From: Erythrobacter sp.
GTDB taxonomy: Bacteria; Pseudomonadota; Alphaproteobacteria; Sphingomonadales; Sphingomonadaceae
Length of the DNA stretch: 64,000 nucleotides
Assembly: GCA_024642335.1 (NCBI GenBank)
Contig: JAHEBH010000003.1
Location: 7,688-71,687 of the forward strand
Direction: 5' to 3'
Shown here: positions 1 through 10,288 of the stretch, piece by piece
Layout of the letters: each line of letters opens with the position of its first letter
How positions within the stretch are numbered: the first letter of the stretch is position 1
Program-made: the position numbers and the translations under genes
The notes under the pieces: generated by a model
Told to the model about the DNA's origin: nothing
Databases searched by the model: none
The model's input: the letters and a program-made list of their open reading frames with translations, nothing else

Positions 1-26
1 ACTCCCCTCAAGCGAGATCGCTTCTT

Positions 27-114
27 CGTCACCCCGGACTTGTTCCGGGGTCCAGCTGCCATCGATCATCGCGACAGAAGAAAAGCTGGATGCCGGAACA
101 GGTCCGGCATGACG
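27..114. repeat. Inverted pair of 30-bp hairpin-forming units (REP-like intergenic repeat) downstream of sufB
   Basis: Unit 1 CGTCACCCCGGACTTGTTCCGGGGTCCAGC (27-56); unit 2 at 85-114 is, on the minus strand, CGTCATGCCGGACCTGTTCCGGCATCCAGC. Each unit contains a 7-bp stem with a 5-nt loop. Confidence 0.8.
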
Positions 115-131
115 GCGGAAGGTTGAACCGC

Positions 132-1622
132 TCATCCAACTGACCCTTCCAGCGAAATCGCCAGCAGCTTCTGCGCCTCGACGGCAAATTCCATCGGCAG
201 TTCCTTGAGCACTTCCTTGGCAAAGCCGTTGACGATCAGCGCCACGGCCTGCTCCTCGTCGAGCCCGCGCTGCATGGCGTAGAACAGCTGGTCATCGCTG
301 ATCTTGCTGGTGGTCGCCTCATGCTCGATCTGCGCGGTGGGGTTCTTCACCTCGATATAGGGCACAGTATGCGCGCCGCAGGTGCTGCCGAGCAGCAGGC
401 TGTCGCACTGGGTGAAATTGCGCACATTGTCGGCATTGGCGCCCACGCGGACGAGGCCGCGATAGGTGTTGTTGCTCTTGCCCGCGCTGATACCCTTGGA
501 GATGATCGTCGAGCGGCTGCCCTTGCCGTTATGGATCATCTTGGTGCCGGTATCGGCCTGCTGGTAATTGTTGGTGACGGCGACAGAGTAGAACTCACCC
601 ACGCTGTCTTCGCCATTGAGCACGCAGGAGGGGTACTTCCACGTCACTGCGCTGCCGGTTTCGACCTGCGTCCAGCTGATCTTGCTGCGCGCGCCCTGGC
701 ACAGGCCGCGCTTGGTGACGAAATTGTAGATCCCGCCCTTGCCTGACGCATCGCCGGGATACCAGTTCTGCACGGTCGAATACTTGATCTCCGCATCTTC
801 CATCGCGACCAGTTCCACCACGGCTGCGTGCAGCTGGTTCTCGTCACGCATGGGCGCGGTGCAGCCTTCGAGATAGGAGACGTAGCTGCCCTTTTCGGCC
901 ACGATCAGCGTGCGTTCGAACTGGCCGGTATTCTCCGCATTGATGCGGAAGTAGGTCGAAAGCTCCATCGGGCAGCGCACGCCTTCGGGGATGTAGACGA
1001 AGGTGCCATCGGAAAAGACCGCGCAATTGAGCGCGGCAAAATAGTTGTCATGCTGCGGCACGACCTTGCCGAGCCACTTCTTTACCAGCTCGGGATATTC
1101 GCGGATCGCCTCGCTGATAGAGCGGAAGATGACGCCCGCGCTTTCCAGTTCCTTGCGGAAGGTTGTGGCAACGCTGACGCTGTCGAACACGGCATCCACC
1201 GCCACCTTGCGCGCACCCTTTACCCCGGCGAGCACTTCCTGCTCTGCCAGCGGGATACCGAGCTTCTCATAGACGCGCAGAATCTCCGGATCGACTTCAT
1301 CGAGCGATCCCAACTCAGGCTTCTTCTTCGGCTCGGCGTAATAATAGGCGTCCTGGTAATCGATCCTGGGATAGCCGACCTTGGCCCAGTTGGGCTCTTC
1401 CATCGTGAGCCACAGGCGGAAGGCCTTAAGCCGCCATTCGAGCATCCATTCCGGCTCCCGCTTCTTGGCGGAGATGAAGCGGACGGTATCCTCGTTCAGG
1501 CCTTTGGGCGCGAACTCCTGCTCGATATCGCTCGACCAGCCGAATTCGTACTCGGCCACCTTTGCGGCAGCTTCGCGTGCGTCCTTGTCCTGAATTTCCT
1601 TGATGTCGGTCTGTTCGGTCAT
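132..1622 (-). CDS. sufB: Fe-S cluster assembly protein SufB
   Basis: Start at [11 protein letters not shown] (ATG at 1622); SufB motifs [41 protein letters not shown] and [27 protein letters not shown]. The ORF-track extension to 1745 is not needed. Confidence 0.97.
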   Translation of the reverse strand: MTEQTDIKEIQDKDAREAAAKVAEYEFGWSSDIEQEFAPKGLNEDTVRFISAKKREPEWMLEWRLKAFRLWLTMEEPNWAKVGYPRIDYQDAYYYAEPKKKPELGSLDEVDPEILRVYEKLGIPLAEQEVLAGVKGARKVAVDAVFDSVSVATTFRKELESAGVIFRSISEAIREYPELVKKWLGKVVPQHDNYFAALNCAVFSDGTFVYIPEGVRCPMELSTYFRINAENTGQFERTLIVAEKGSYVSYLEGCTAPMRDENQLHAAVVELVAMEDAEIKYSTVQNWYPGDASGKGGIYNFVTKRGLCQGARSKISWTQVETGSAVTWKYPSCVLNGEDSVGEFYSVAVTNNYQQADTGTKMIHNGKGSRSTIISKGISAGKSNNTYRGLVRVGANADNVRNFTQCDSLLLGSTCGAHTVPYIEVKNPTAQIEHEATTSKISDDQLFYAMQRGLDEEQAVALIVNGFAKEVLKELPMEFAVEAQKLLAISLEGSVG

Positions 1623-2041
1623 GCGGGAATCTGTTCTTTCGTGCGGGCAAGGTCTGTCAGCTTCACGCTTTCCAGTGCGCCGCGCATTGTGCTGTTCACC
1701 AGGTCCCAATGCGGACGGACGCTGCAACAGGATTCGAGCGCGCAATCATGCCGCCCTTCCTCGACGCAGGCTGTCAGCGCGATCGGGCCTTCAATCGCCT
1801 CGACGATATTGGCGAGCGTGATCGCCGCTGCCGGGCGGGCCAGCTGGATGCCTCCGCCAGCCCCGCGCATGGACTTGAGCAGGCCTGCCCGGGACAGGGC
1901 ACTGACCAGCTTCTGCACGGTGGGGAGCGGAATATTGGTCTCTTCCGCCAGATCGGCAGCGGAAACGCGCGCAAAGCCGCAATGGCGCGCGGCGGCGCAC
2001 ATTGTGACAACGGCGTAATCTGCCATGCTGGAGAGGCGCAT
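1619..2041 (-). CDS. Rrf2-family transcriptional regulator (SUF-associated, IscR-like)
   Basis: Rrf2 winged-helix: [54 protein letters not shown]; Cys cluster [15 protein letters not shown]; 4-nt overlap with sufB. Confidence 0.93.
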   Translation of the reverse strand: MRLSSMADYAVVTMCAAARHCGFARVSAADLAEETNIPLPTVQKLVSALSRAGLLKSMRGAGGGIQLARPAAAITLANIVEAIEGPIALTACVEEGRHDCALESCCSVRPHWDLVNSTMRGALESVKLTDLARTKEQIPA

Positions 2042-2151
2042 TTTCCCTTCTCACGGTTAATTGGAGTGATTCGTTCCGATTTCACCTAGGGACGGGTCTG
2101 CCCGCTTTCAACGCCAAACCCCTTGTTGCGAGTCGTTAGCATAAAGCGCAC

Positions 2152-2180
2152 AAAAAAGGGGCGGCCCCGAAAGGCCGCCC
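2152..2180 (-). terminator. Rho-independent terminator on the minus strand with no annotated gene upstream
   Basis: Minus strand reads GGGCGGCC-TTTCGG-GGCCGCCC followed by CTTTTTT (A run at 2152-2157 on +): 8-bp stem, 6-nt loop, U-tract. Confidence 0.8.
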
Positions 2181-2398
2181 TTCAAAGTCGAGAACCCGTC
2201 GCAATGTGCGTCGAGCCCTTCGGGTCGCAAAGTCTGTATATGTGATTCGCGCATGATCCGCTTGTATGAAGGCGACATCGCACATGTGAATTTTCAGATT
2301 CTCGAATTATCTTAAGTTTTGAGTAAGTTCGCCGCCCAGATAGCGCAAAGGCAAGGGTCGCCATCGACACCGCCAAACCTCTTTGCCATAGGCTGTGC

Positions 2399-3451
2399 AT
2401 GATCTATCGACTGCTTCGCTCGGCCATTTTCTTGCTCGATGCCGAAAAAGCACACCGAATCGCAGTAAATTCACTCAAATTCATGCCGGTAGGCAAGAAT
2501 TCGGGGGCAGATGGCCCTCTCTCCACCCAAGTAGCGGGAATAGACTTCCCCAACCCGTTGGGCATGGCTGCAGGATTCGACAAGGATGGCGAAGTGCCCG
2601 ATGCGCTGCTGGGGCTGGGTTTCGGTTTTGCCGAGGTCGGATCGATCACGCCGCGCCCGCAGGAGGGCAATCCCAGACCGCGCCTGTTCAGGCTGGAAGA
2701 GGACCAGGCCGTCATCAACCGCATGGGCTTCAACAATGGCGGCGGCGAAGCGGCGGCGGCGCGGCTGGCCAAACGCCTGTGGCGCGGCGGCGTTGTCGGC
2801 ATCAACATTGGCGCGAACAAGGATTCGGCCGATCGCATCGCCGATTATGCCGCAATGACCAATATGATGGCGCCATTGGCAAGCTATCTGGCGGTCAATA
2901 TTTCCAGCCCCAACACCCCCGGCCTGCGCGCCTTGCAGGACGAAGGCGCGCTCACCGCGCTGCTCGATGCGGTGATGGGCGTGCGCGATATGGCTGCGGC
3001 CATGCATGGCGGCCACTGTCCGCCGGTGTTCCTCAAGGTCGCACCAGACCTGGCGCCTGCCGACATCGATGCCATTGCGCGCATCGCGATCGACAAGAAG
3101 CTGGGCGCGCTGATCGTCTCCAACACCACCGTTGCCCGCCCACCACTCAAGTCGCGACATGCAGGTGAGGCGGGTGGGCTGTCAGGCGAACCGCTCAAGG
3201 ACATGGCGCTCGATCGGCTGCGCGATTTCCGCAAGGCGACGGGCGGGCAAATGCCGCTGGTCGGCGTCGGCGGAATCGCCACCGCCGAAGACGCATGGCA
3301 ACGAATCCGCGCGGGTGCATCTCTGGTGCAGCTCTATTCCGCCATGGTCTATCGCGGTCCGGGCATAGCGCGCGAGATCACCAGGGGGCTGGAAGAACTG
3401 ATGCGGCGAGACGGGTTCGCCTCCATTGCCGAGGCGGTGGGAAGCGAATAG
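2399..3451 (+). CDS. pyrD: Quinone-dependent dihydroorotate dehydrogenase
   Basis: NPLGMAAGFDKDGEVPDALLGLGFGFAEVGSITPRPQEGNPRPRLFRL; NRMGFNN; NISSPNTPGLRALQ; GVGGI. Confidence 0.97.
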   Translation: MIYRLLRSAIFLLDAEKAHRIAVNSLKFMPVGKNSGADGPLSTQVAGIDFPNPLGMAAGFDKDGEVPDALLGLGFGFAEVGSITPRPQEGNPRPRLFRLEEDQAVINRMGFNNGGGEAAAARLAKRLWRGGVVGINIGANKDSADRIADYAAMTNMMAPLASYLAVNISSPNTPGLRALQDEGALTALLDAVMGVRDMAAAMHGGHCPPVFLKVAPDLAPADIDAIARIAIDKKLGALIVSNTTVARPPLKSRHAGEAGGLSGEPLKDMALDRLRDFRKATGGQMPLVGVGGIATAEDAWQRIRAGASLVQLYSAMVYRGPGIAREITRGLEELMRRDGFASIAEAVGSE

Positions 3452-3460
3452 GTAAAGCGG

Positions 3461-5167
3461 ATGCTACGTCCCCTGCTGCTCGCCCTTGCCGCGCCGCTGG
3501 CGCTTGCCGGATGCGCCTCTGTCCAGGCGGAAACGCCCACCACAGCAACTCTCACGCAAGGCGTAGTCAGCGCCGCGGACCCTCGCGCTGCAGAGGCCGG
3601 AGCGGAAATGCTCCGGCGCGGGGGCAGCGCCACCGATGCGGCAATTGCCACCATGCTGGCACTCAGCGTGGTCGAGCCGCAAAGCTCGGGGATCGGCGGG
3701 GGCGGCTTCTACCTGCGCGGTTCACCCGATGGCACGGTGGTGACGCTTGACGGGCGCGAGACCTCGCCCGCCGCCGCCGGGCCGGACTGGTTCCTGGCAG
3801 AAGATGGCAGTCCCTTACCTTTCCCCCGCGCAGTGCTGACCGGGCTTTCCATCGGCGTACCGGGCAATATCCGCCTCGCCGCCGAAGCGCACGGGCGATA
3901 CGGCAAGCTGCCGTGGGCGGAACTGTTCGATCCTGCCATCGCGCTTGCCCGTGACGGGTGGGAAGTAACGCCCCGTTTCCGCGAATTCCTGACCTTTGCC
4001 GCCAATCGCGCAGGCAATGTGGAGGCAGGACGCGCGCTGTTTTTCGACGAGGCTGGCGAGCCGCTGCCCGCCGGAACCATCGTCCGCAATCCCGCATTGG
4101 CCGGGACGCTGGAAATGCTCGCCGGGCAGGGTGCTGACGCCTTCTATCGGGGGGAATGGGCTGAAGGGCTGGCGCAAGTCGTGGCCGAGGCGACCCCGGG
4201 CGAGCGGGATATGACCCCGGCCGATCTTGCTTCCTACAGCGCGGTATGGCGGGAGAGCCCCTGCGGCATCTACCGCACATACAGGATCTGCGGCATGGGC
4301 CCGCCATCCTCGGGGGCGACCACCGTTTTTGCCGTGTTGAAGCAGCTGGAGGGCTTCGACCTTTCCGCACTCGGCTCCGCATCGCCCACGGCCTGGCATC
4401 TCTTTGCCGAGAGCCAGCGCCTCGCCTATTCCGACCGCGAACTCTATCTGGGTGACAGCGATTTTGTTCGCGTGCCCCTCGGCGGCTTGATGGATGACAA
4501 TTATCTGCGCGAGCGCGGCGCCCTGATTTCCGCCACAACGCGCATGGCTTCGGTCGAACCGGGCACACCGCCGGGATCGCAGATTATCCTCTCGCAGGGC
4601 GAGGGGCCGGAAGAGATGGGCACCAGCCATTTTGTCGCCGTCGACCGGTGGGGCAGCGCGGTGACCTATACCTCCACGGTGGAGGGGCCATTCGGTTCGG
4701 GCCATATGTATGGCGGCTTCTACCTCAATAACGAGCTGACCGATTTCAGCTTCGTGCCAGAAAATGGCGGGCGCGCCGTCGCCAACAGGGTGCAGGGCGG
4801 CAAGCGCCCGCGCAGCTCGATGGCGCCGACAGTAGTGTTCGACAGCGAAGGGCGCTTGGTGCTCGCGATTGGCGCGGCGGGCGGAGGGACCATCCCTGTG
4901 CAAGTGGCCAAGGCGCTGATCGGCGTGATCGACTGGGGGCTTCCGGTGGGTGAGGCCATTGCCCTGCCTGGCCTCTATTCCCCCGGTGACACGATCACGG
5001 TGGAAGAAGGCTCTCCCCTGCTGGCCATGCGGGCGGAGTGGGAAGCGATGGGCCATTCTGTCGCCACGCGGCAGCTGCCGTTCAAGGCCAATGCTGCACA
5101 GCTGGTCGATGGCGAATGGGTGGGTGCCGCCGATCCGCGAAGCGAAGGCGTGGCCATCCACCCCTGA
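3461..5167 (+). CDS. ggt: Gamma-glutamyltransferase (probable lipoprotein)
   Basis: Lipobox-like LALAGC; VVSAADPRAAEAGAEMLRRGGSATDAAIATMLALSVVEPQSSGIGGGGF; GTSHFVAVDRWGSAVTYTSTVEGPFGS; KRPRSSMAPTVV. Confidence 0.94.
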   Translation: MLRPLLLALAAPLALAGCASVQAETPTTATLTQGVVSAADPRAAEAGAEMLRRGGSATDAAIATMLALSVVEPQSSGIGGGGFYLRGSPDGTVVTLDGRETSPAAAGPDWFLAEDGSPLPFPRAVLTGLSIGVPGNIRLAAEAHGRYGKLPWAELFDPAIALARDGWEVTPRFREFLTFAANRAGNVEAGRALFFDEAGEPLPAGTIVRNPALAGTLEMLAGQGADAFYRGEWAEGLAQVVAEATPGERDMTPADLASYSAVWRESPCGIYRTYRICGMGPPSSGATTVFAVLKQLEGFDLSALGSASPTAWHLFAESQRLAYSDRELYLGDSDFVRVPLGGLMDDNYLRERGALISATTRMASVEPGTPPGSQIILSQGEGPEEMGTSHFVAVDRWGSAVTYTSTVEGPFGSGHMYGGFYLNNELTDFSFVPENGGRAVANRVQGGKRPRSSMAPTVVFDSEGRLVLAIGAAGGGTIPVQVAKALIGVIDWGLPVGEAIALPGLYSPGDTITVEEGSPLLAMRAEWEAMGHSVATRQLPFKANAAQLVDGEWVGAADPRSEGVAIHP

Positions 5168-5255
5168 TCTTGCTCCCGGCAACCGAGCGGCCTAATCTGG
5201 ACCCTGCACACGGGAATGCGGCCGTACGAACCGGACGGGAAGAGGGGCGGGAAGC

Positions 5256-7052
5256 ATGGAATTGCAGGACGTTGAAGACGCACAAAGCCTTGTCGGCCTG
5301 TTCCTGCGGCGCGCTGACGAGCGGCCGGACCGCCCCTTCCTGACCGCCAAGACCGGCGGCAAATGGGCCTCCATCTCTTATGGCGAGGCAGCGCGGCAGG
5401 CCTGCCTGCTAGCCCAGAAGCTGGTAGATCTGGGCCTCAATCCCGGCGACCGCGTCATTCTGGTTTCCGAAAACCGCCCCGAATGGGTGATTGCGGACCT
5501 CGCCATCATGGCCGCCGGTTGCATCACCACCCCTGCCTACACCACCAATACGGAGGGCGATCACTGCCACATCCTGGATGATAGCGGCGCGCGCGCGGTC
5601 TTCGTTTCCAACGAAAGGCTCGCCAAACCCCTGTTCCCCGCCATGCTGCGGGCCGGCCATGCCGAGCATGTGATCGCGATGGACACAATTCCTTCCGCGC
5701 AATCGGGCAGCTTCGATATCTGCCAGTGGAAGGATGCGATCGCAGGCGACAGTATCGCGGCGCGCGCTGCTGTCGACCGGCGCGCTGCCGCGGTCACCCG
5801 CGACGACCTTGCCTGCATCATCTATACCAGCGGGACGAGCGGGTCCCCGCGCGGGGTGATGCTGCACCACGGTGCCATCCTGCACAATTGCCTCGCGGCA
5901 GGCGAGATACTGGCGGGCGAGTTTGGCTGGGGCGAGGAGCGCTTCCTTTCGTTCCTGCCGATGAGCCATGCGCTGGAGCATACTGCCGGCGTCTACCTGC
6001 CGGTGGGCCTGGGCGCGGATATCTGGTTTGCCGAAGGGCTGGACAAGCTGTCGACCAACCTCGCCGAAGCCCAGCCCACCTTCATGATCGTGGTGCCACG
6101 CCTGTTCGAACTGCTGCGCGACAAGATCATCAAGGCGGTGGAGAAGAAAGGCGGCGCAGCAGGATTCCTGCTCGGCAAGGCCATTGCGCTGGGCGAGCGG
6201 CAGATTGCTGGCAGGCGTTCGCTCGGGGACCTGCCCACCGGCTGGATGCTCAATCTCACCTTGCGCCCCAAGATCCGCAAGCAGTTCGGCGGCAGGATCA
6301 AGGCGCTGGTATCGGGCGGCGCGCCACTCAATCCCGAAGTCGGCGGCTTCTTCCAGGCGATGGGACTGGTCATGCTGCAGGGTTATGGCCAGACTGAAAC
6401 TGCGCCCGTTGTCGCCTGCAACTATCCCTCTGCCGGCATCCGCCTCAATACGGTTGGCCCGCCCTTGCGCGGGGTCGAGGTGAAAATCGCAGAGGATGGC
6501 GAAATCCTGGTGCGCGGCGAGTGCGTGATGAAGGGCTATTGGAACAACCCCGAGGCAACCAGGGCAGTCTTGCCCGAAGATTGGCTGCACACCGGCGACA
6601 TCGGCCATTTCGATGAAGGCGGACGGATCGCCATCACCGATCGCAAGAAGGACATCATCGTCAACGACAAGGGTGACAATATCGCCCCGCAAAAGCTCGA
6701 AGGCATGCTCACCCTGCAGCCCGAGATTGCCCAGGCCATGGTGAGCGGGGACAAGCGCCCCTACATGGTCGCGCTTATCGTTCCCGATGCCGAATGGCAG
6801 AAGCAATGGGCGCGCGACCATGCATGCGGCGCGGATTCAGGCCCGCTGAGCGACCTTCCCGAATTCCAGAAGGCGATCAAGGCGGCTGTCGACCGCACCA
6901 ACCAGGAACTTTCGGTAATCGAGAAGATCCGCAAGTTCACTATCGCGGATGAGGCCTTCACCGTCGAGAACGGGCGGATGACGCCAACGATGAAGATTCG
7001 CCGCCCGCAAATCCGCGCAGCATACCAGGACCGGATCGACGCGCTTTATTGA
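5256..7052 (+). CDS. Long-chain fatty-acid--CoA ligase / AMP-dependent synthetase
   Basis: AMP-binding motif IIYTSGTSGSPRGVMLHHGAI; GYGQTETAPVV; HTGDIGHFDEGGRIAITDRKKDIIVNDKGDNIAPQ. Confidence 0.95.
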   Translation: MELQDVEDAQSLVGLFLRRADERPDRPFLTAKTGGKWASISYGEAARQACLLAQKLVDLGLNPGDRVILVSENRPEWVIADLAIMAAGCITTPAYTTNTEGDHCHILDDSGARAVFVSNERLAKPLFPAMLRAGHAEHVIAMDTIPSAQSGSFDICQWKDAIAGDSIAARAAVDRRAAAVTRDDLACIIYTSGTSGSPRGVMLHHGAILHNCLAAGEILAGEFGWGEERFLSFLPMSHALEHTAGVYLPVGLGADIWFAEGLDKLSTNLAEAQPTFMIVVPRLFELLRDKIIKAVEKKGGAAGFLLGKAIALGERQIAGRRSLGDLPTGWMLNLTLRPKIRKQFGGRIKALVSGGAPLNPEVGGFFQAMGLVMLQGYGQTETAPVVACNYPSAGIRLNTVGPPLRGVEVKIAEDGEILVRGECVMKGYWNNPEATRAVLPEDWLHTGDIGHFDEGGRIAITDRKKDIIVNDKGDNIAPQKLEGMLTLQPEIAQAMVSGDKRPYMVALIVPDAEWQKQWARDHACGADSGPLSDLPEFQKAIKAAVDRTNQELSVIEKIRKFTIADEAFTVENGRMTPTMKIRRPQIRAAYQDRIDALY

Positions 7053-7059
7053 AGCTGGC

Positions 7060-7587
7060 TCAGGCCGCCTCTTCCTCTATCTTCTCGGGGAAGAAATGCG
7101 GCTGGTAGGGTGACCAGGCAGGCGCGGTGGCGGCCGCTTCGCTCAAGCTCTGCAGCAGCATCTTGCGCCGGCAGGGGCGGATATGGGGTAGAGCGGCCGC
7201 TCCGCAGAAGGCGGAAGGAAGGAAGGGGCGCACTTCAGCGCCGAGCAACCGCTCATAGAGAAAACGATAGGCGGAGAAGCAGCTGATCTGTTCCTGCGCC
7301 AGGTCCTGCGCTGAAATTCGGATGAGCGCACCGATGAAGCTGGCGACACCATCGAAATTGTCTTCGGCCGGCATGCTTTCGCGCAGGCCCCGCAGCTCGC
7401 GGTAGGCGATATATTGGGCGCGAATGGTGGAGGTGCCGCCGATGTGGGCGCCCCATGCCTTGAAGGCATCGCCGCGGCCCATGGAAATATCGAGTGCGCG
7501 TTCGATGAAAAGCTGTTCTTCCGCCGTGAAGCTGGCGAATTCGCGCATCTCGGCAATGGTCAACGTGGCTGTCTTCGTGTTAGCCAT
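7060..7587 (-). CDS. Hypothetical protein (175 aa)
   Basis: Intact ORF with ATG, convergent to the acyl-CoA ligase; no family recognised by eye. Confidence 0.7.
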   Translation of the reverse strand: MANTKTATLTIAEMREFASFTAEEQLFIERALDISMGRGDAFKAWGAHIGGTSTIRAQYIAYRELRGLRESMPAEDNFDGVASFIGALIRISAQDLAQEQISCFSAYRFLYERLLGAEVRPFLPSAFCGAAALPHIRPCRRKMLLQSLSEAAATAPAWSPYQPHFFPEKIEEEAA

Positions 7588-7671
7588 GATCGGCTCCCTC
7601 GTGTGTCAAAAGGGAGCTTGCGCCGACATGGTTAAGAAATGGTTTGTGATAAGCGGGCGGGAAAAGATTTT

Positions 7672-8478
7672 TCAGATCAGCCCGGCGAGGGGCGAGCTGG
7701 GGTCGGCATATTTGCGCATTTGCATGCGTCCGGCGAGATAGGCCTCGCGGCCGGCGATCACGCCATGCTTCATCGCGTGCGCCATGCGGATGGGGTCCTT
7801 CGCCTCGGCTATGGCGGTGTTCATCAGCACTCCGTCGCAGCCCAACTCCATTGCCTGTGCCGCTTCGGAGGCTGTGCCCACGCCGGCATCGACGAGCACG
7901 GGCACGCCTGCACCCTCCACGATCAGGCGGATGGTCACCCTGTTCTGGATTCCCAGGCCCGAACCGATCGGCGCGCCCAGCGGCATGATCGCCACTGCAC
8001 CCGCCTCCTCCAGCTGTTTCGCGGCGATGGGGTCATCGACGCAATAGACCATCGGCTTGAAGCCCTCTTTCACCAGCACTTCGGTGGCCTTCAGCGTTTC
8101 GCGCATGTCGGGATAGAGCGTGCGCGCCTCGCCCAGCACTTCCAGCTTGACCAGGTCCCATCCCCCCGCCTCGCGCGCCAGACGCAACGTGCGGATCGCA
8201 TCCTCGGCTGTGTAGCAGCCCGCAGTATTGGGAAGGTAGGTGATCTTCTTGGGATCGATATAGTCCATCAGCACCGGCTGGTTCGGATCGGAGACATTGA
8301 CCCGGCGCACCGCCACGGTGACGATCTGGGCACCGCTCGCTTCGACGGCAGCTGCGTTCTGGGCGAAATCCTTGTACTTGCCCGTGCCCACGATCAGGCG
8401 CGAGGTGAAGCGGCGGCCCGCCACTTCCCAGCTGTCGTCGGTTGCAGGATCGGTCTGGATTGTCGGCATCTCGGTCAT
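7672..8478 (-). CDS. thiG: Thiazole synthase ThiG
   Basis: [90 protein letters not shown]; start chosen at MTEMPTIQ. Confidence 0.95.
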   Translation of the reverse strand: MTEMPTIQTDPATDDSWEVAGRRFTSRLIVGTGKYKDFAQNAAAVEASGAQIVTVAVRRVNVSDPNQPVLMDYIDPKKITYLPNTAGCYTAEDAIRTLRLAREAGGWDLVKLEVLGEARTLYPDMRETLKATEVLVKEGFKPMVYCVDDPIAAKQLEEAGAVAIMPLGAPIGSGLGIQNRVTIRLIVEGAGVPVLVDAGVGTASEAAQAMELGCDGVLMNTAIAEAKDPIRMAHAMKHGVIAGREAYLAGRMQMRKYADPSSPLAGLI

Positions 8479-8524
8479 TTCGAAACCGGTATCGGCGATG
8501 GGCTGCAAGAGCAACAGGCGTGTG

Positions 8525-8734
8525 TCAGCCCCCGCCCACGAAATGGACGATTTCCAGCACGTCGCCATCGTTCAGCGGCACATTTTCGAGAGTGGAGCGC
8601 GGGGCGATCTCGCCATTGAGTTCCACCGCCACCTTTTCAGGCTTGAGGCCCAGCTCGCGCACCAGCGCGGCAACGGTCGCGGCATTGCTCTGGCGCGGTT
8701 CGCCATTGACGGTGATGGAAATGCTCTCGCTCAT
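8525..8734 (-). CDS. thiS: Sulfur carrier protein ThiS
   Basis: Small ubiquitin-like protein ending in ..[16 protein letters not shown], directly upstream of thiG. Confidence 0.93.
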   Translation of the reverse strand: MSESISITVNGEPRQSNAATVAALVRELGLKPEKVAVELNGEIAPRSTLENVPLNDGDVLEIVHFVGGG

Positions 8735-8756
8735 GCAGGCGAGCAGATAGACGAAC

Positions 8757-9134
8757 CTACGCCTTGCGCAAGTTCAGCACATGGCCAGCAGCCACCAGGA
8801 TCACGCCAATGATCGTGAACACGGCTTCCTCATAGCCATGGCCCACGGCGAGCGCGCCGCCCATGAAGGAAAGTCCTGTCATTGCCACCACGAAAGGCGC
8901 GGCACGGCGATGGCGGATGGCGCCCATGCCGATCGCCACGCCGGCAACGATGGTCGCCAGCAACAGGCCGACCCTGTGGATAGCGGGATCGAGCAGGAAG
9001 GTGGCGCCCACGCCCAGGCCCGCCACCAGCACCAGCCCCAGGACACAGTGAATCAGGCACAGGCATGACAAAAGCACGCCGACGCGGTCCAGGCGGCCGC
9101 GAATCCGTGTGAGAACAGAAGCCATGTGCCCCAT
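8757..9134 (-). CDS. MerC domain-containing membrane protein
   Basis: RLDRVGVLLSCLCLIHCVLGLVLV..; four hydrophobic segments; HVLN near the C-terminus. Confidence 0.8.
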   Translation of the reverse strand: MGHMASVLTRIRGRLDRVGVLLSCLCLIHCVLGLVLVAGLGVGATFLLDPAIHRVGLLLATIVAGVAIGMGAIRHRRAAPFVVAMTGLSFMGGALAVGHGYEEAVFTIIGVILVAAGHVLNLRKA

Positions 9135-9232
9135 GTATGTAACGCTATATCATTGCGCAACCGATTTTCTGCTTGGGTTCGGGCCAAAATGGAAACTTGC
9201 GATTCGGGTGTTGCCGGAGCACATCGCTTCGC

Positions 9233-10288
9233 ATGGCGACATCAAACGAATCCGGAACGACGGACACACAGACCGCAGCCCGCCCGCTCGCCCTTGCGCG
9301 CTGGCTTTTCGTGGTAGCCGCGCTCGTCACGCTGATCGTGGCGGTGGGCGGGATCACGCGGCTGACCGAGAGCGGGCTGTCCATCACCGAATGGAAGCCG
9401 GTGACCGGTGCCATTCCACCGCTTAGCGAAGAGCAATGGCAGGCCGAGTTCGAGGCCTATCAGCAGATTGGCGAATACCAGCAGGTCAATGGTCCGGCAG
9501 GCATGACGCTGCGCGATTACAAGTTCATCTACTTCTGGGAATGGTTCCACCGCCTGATCGGGCGCGTGATCGGCCTGGCCTTTGCCCTACCGCTGGCGTG
9601 GTTCTGGGTCAGGGGCGCCATTCCCAAAGGTTACAAACCGCGCCTGCTGGCGCTGCTGGCATTGGGCGGCCTTCAGGGTGCTTTCGGGTGGTTCATGGTC
9701 CGCTCGGGACTCAATGGAGAGATGACCGATGTCTCGCACTTCTGGCTGTCGATCCACCTGCTTACCGCGCTCCTTACGCTGGGCGCACTTGTCTGGACCG
9801 CACGAGACATGTTGCAGCTGGAGCATGGCCCTCGGGCGAGACCGGCCAGGATAAGCGGGCTGGCGGGCGTCACGCTGGTGATTCTCTTCGTGCAATTGCT
9901 GCTCGGCGCCTGGGTGGCGGGCCTCAATGCGGGCCTCGCCTCCGACACATGGCCGCTGATGCAGGGGCGGCTTTTCCCCGAAATCGGCTGGCGCAATGGC
10001 TTCTTCTGGACGCTTACGCATGATCCGTTCCTGCTTCACTGGCTGCATCGCTGGTGGGCATGGGCCGCGGTTGCCGCGCTGGTGGTGATGGCGCGCGCGC
10101 TGAAGAGGGCGGGTGACCGGCGCTCTTCCATCTACATCCATTCGGCTTTCGGCACGCAGATCATTCTGGGCGTTGCCACGGTGATGACGGGTGTCGAACT
10201 ATGGCTGGCAGTCGCCCACCAACTGGTGGGCGCGCTGCTGGTGGCGGCAACGGCATGGGGCGCGCATCGGCTGGGGCAGCGGGCATGA
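9233..10288 (+). CDS. ctaA: Heme A synthase (COX15/CtaA)
   Basis: GGITRLTESGLSITEWKPVTGAIPPLSEEQWQAEFEAYQQ; FIYFWEWFHRLIGRVIG; WLHRWWAW; multiple TM segments. Confidence 0.95.
   Translation: MATSNESGTTDTQTAARPLALARWLFVVAALVTLIVAVGGITRLTESGLSITEWKPVTGAIPPLSEEQWQAEFEAYQQIGEYQQVNGPAGMTLRDYKFIYFWEWFHRLIGRVIGLAFALPLAWFWVRGAIPKGYKPRLLALLALGGLQGAFGWFMVRSGLNGEMTDVSHFWLSIHLLTALLTLGALVWTARDMLQLEHGPRARPARISGLAGVTLVILFVQLLLGAWVAGLNAGLASDTWPLMQGRLFPEIGWRNGFFWTLTHDPFLLHWLHRWWAWAAVAALVVMARALKRAGDRRSSIYIHSAFGTQIILGVATVMTGVELWLAVAHQLVGALLVAATAWGAHRLGQRA

Noticed and set aside
2312-2326. TTAA-GTTTTGA-GTAA resembling a CtrA box
   Set aside because: Second half-site deviates from TTAA; a single degenerate match in an AT-rich stretch is not adequate evidence.
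2182-2400. 72-aa minus-strand ORF and an alternative frame beginning MCDVAFIQADHAR upstream of the orphan terminator
   Set aside because: The 72-aa frame lacks a recognisable family, and the alternative frame reads through the terminator hairpin; a noncoding transcript is a simpler explanation.
5409-6821. 470-aa minus-strand ORF opposite the acyl-CoA ligase (likewise 3815-5182 -, 828-2018 +, 49227-50354 +, 62949-63989 -)
   Set aside because: All are reverse-complement shadows of well-supported genes on the other strand.
8735-9134. TPP riboswitch upstream of thiS-thiG
   Set aside because: Only about 20 nt separate thiS from merC and no THI-box sequence was recognised.
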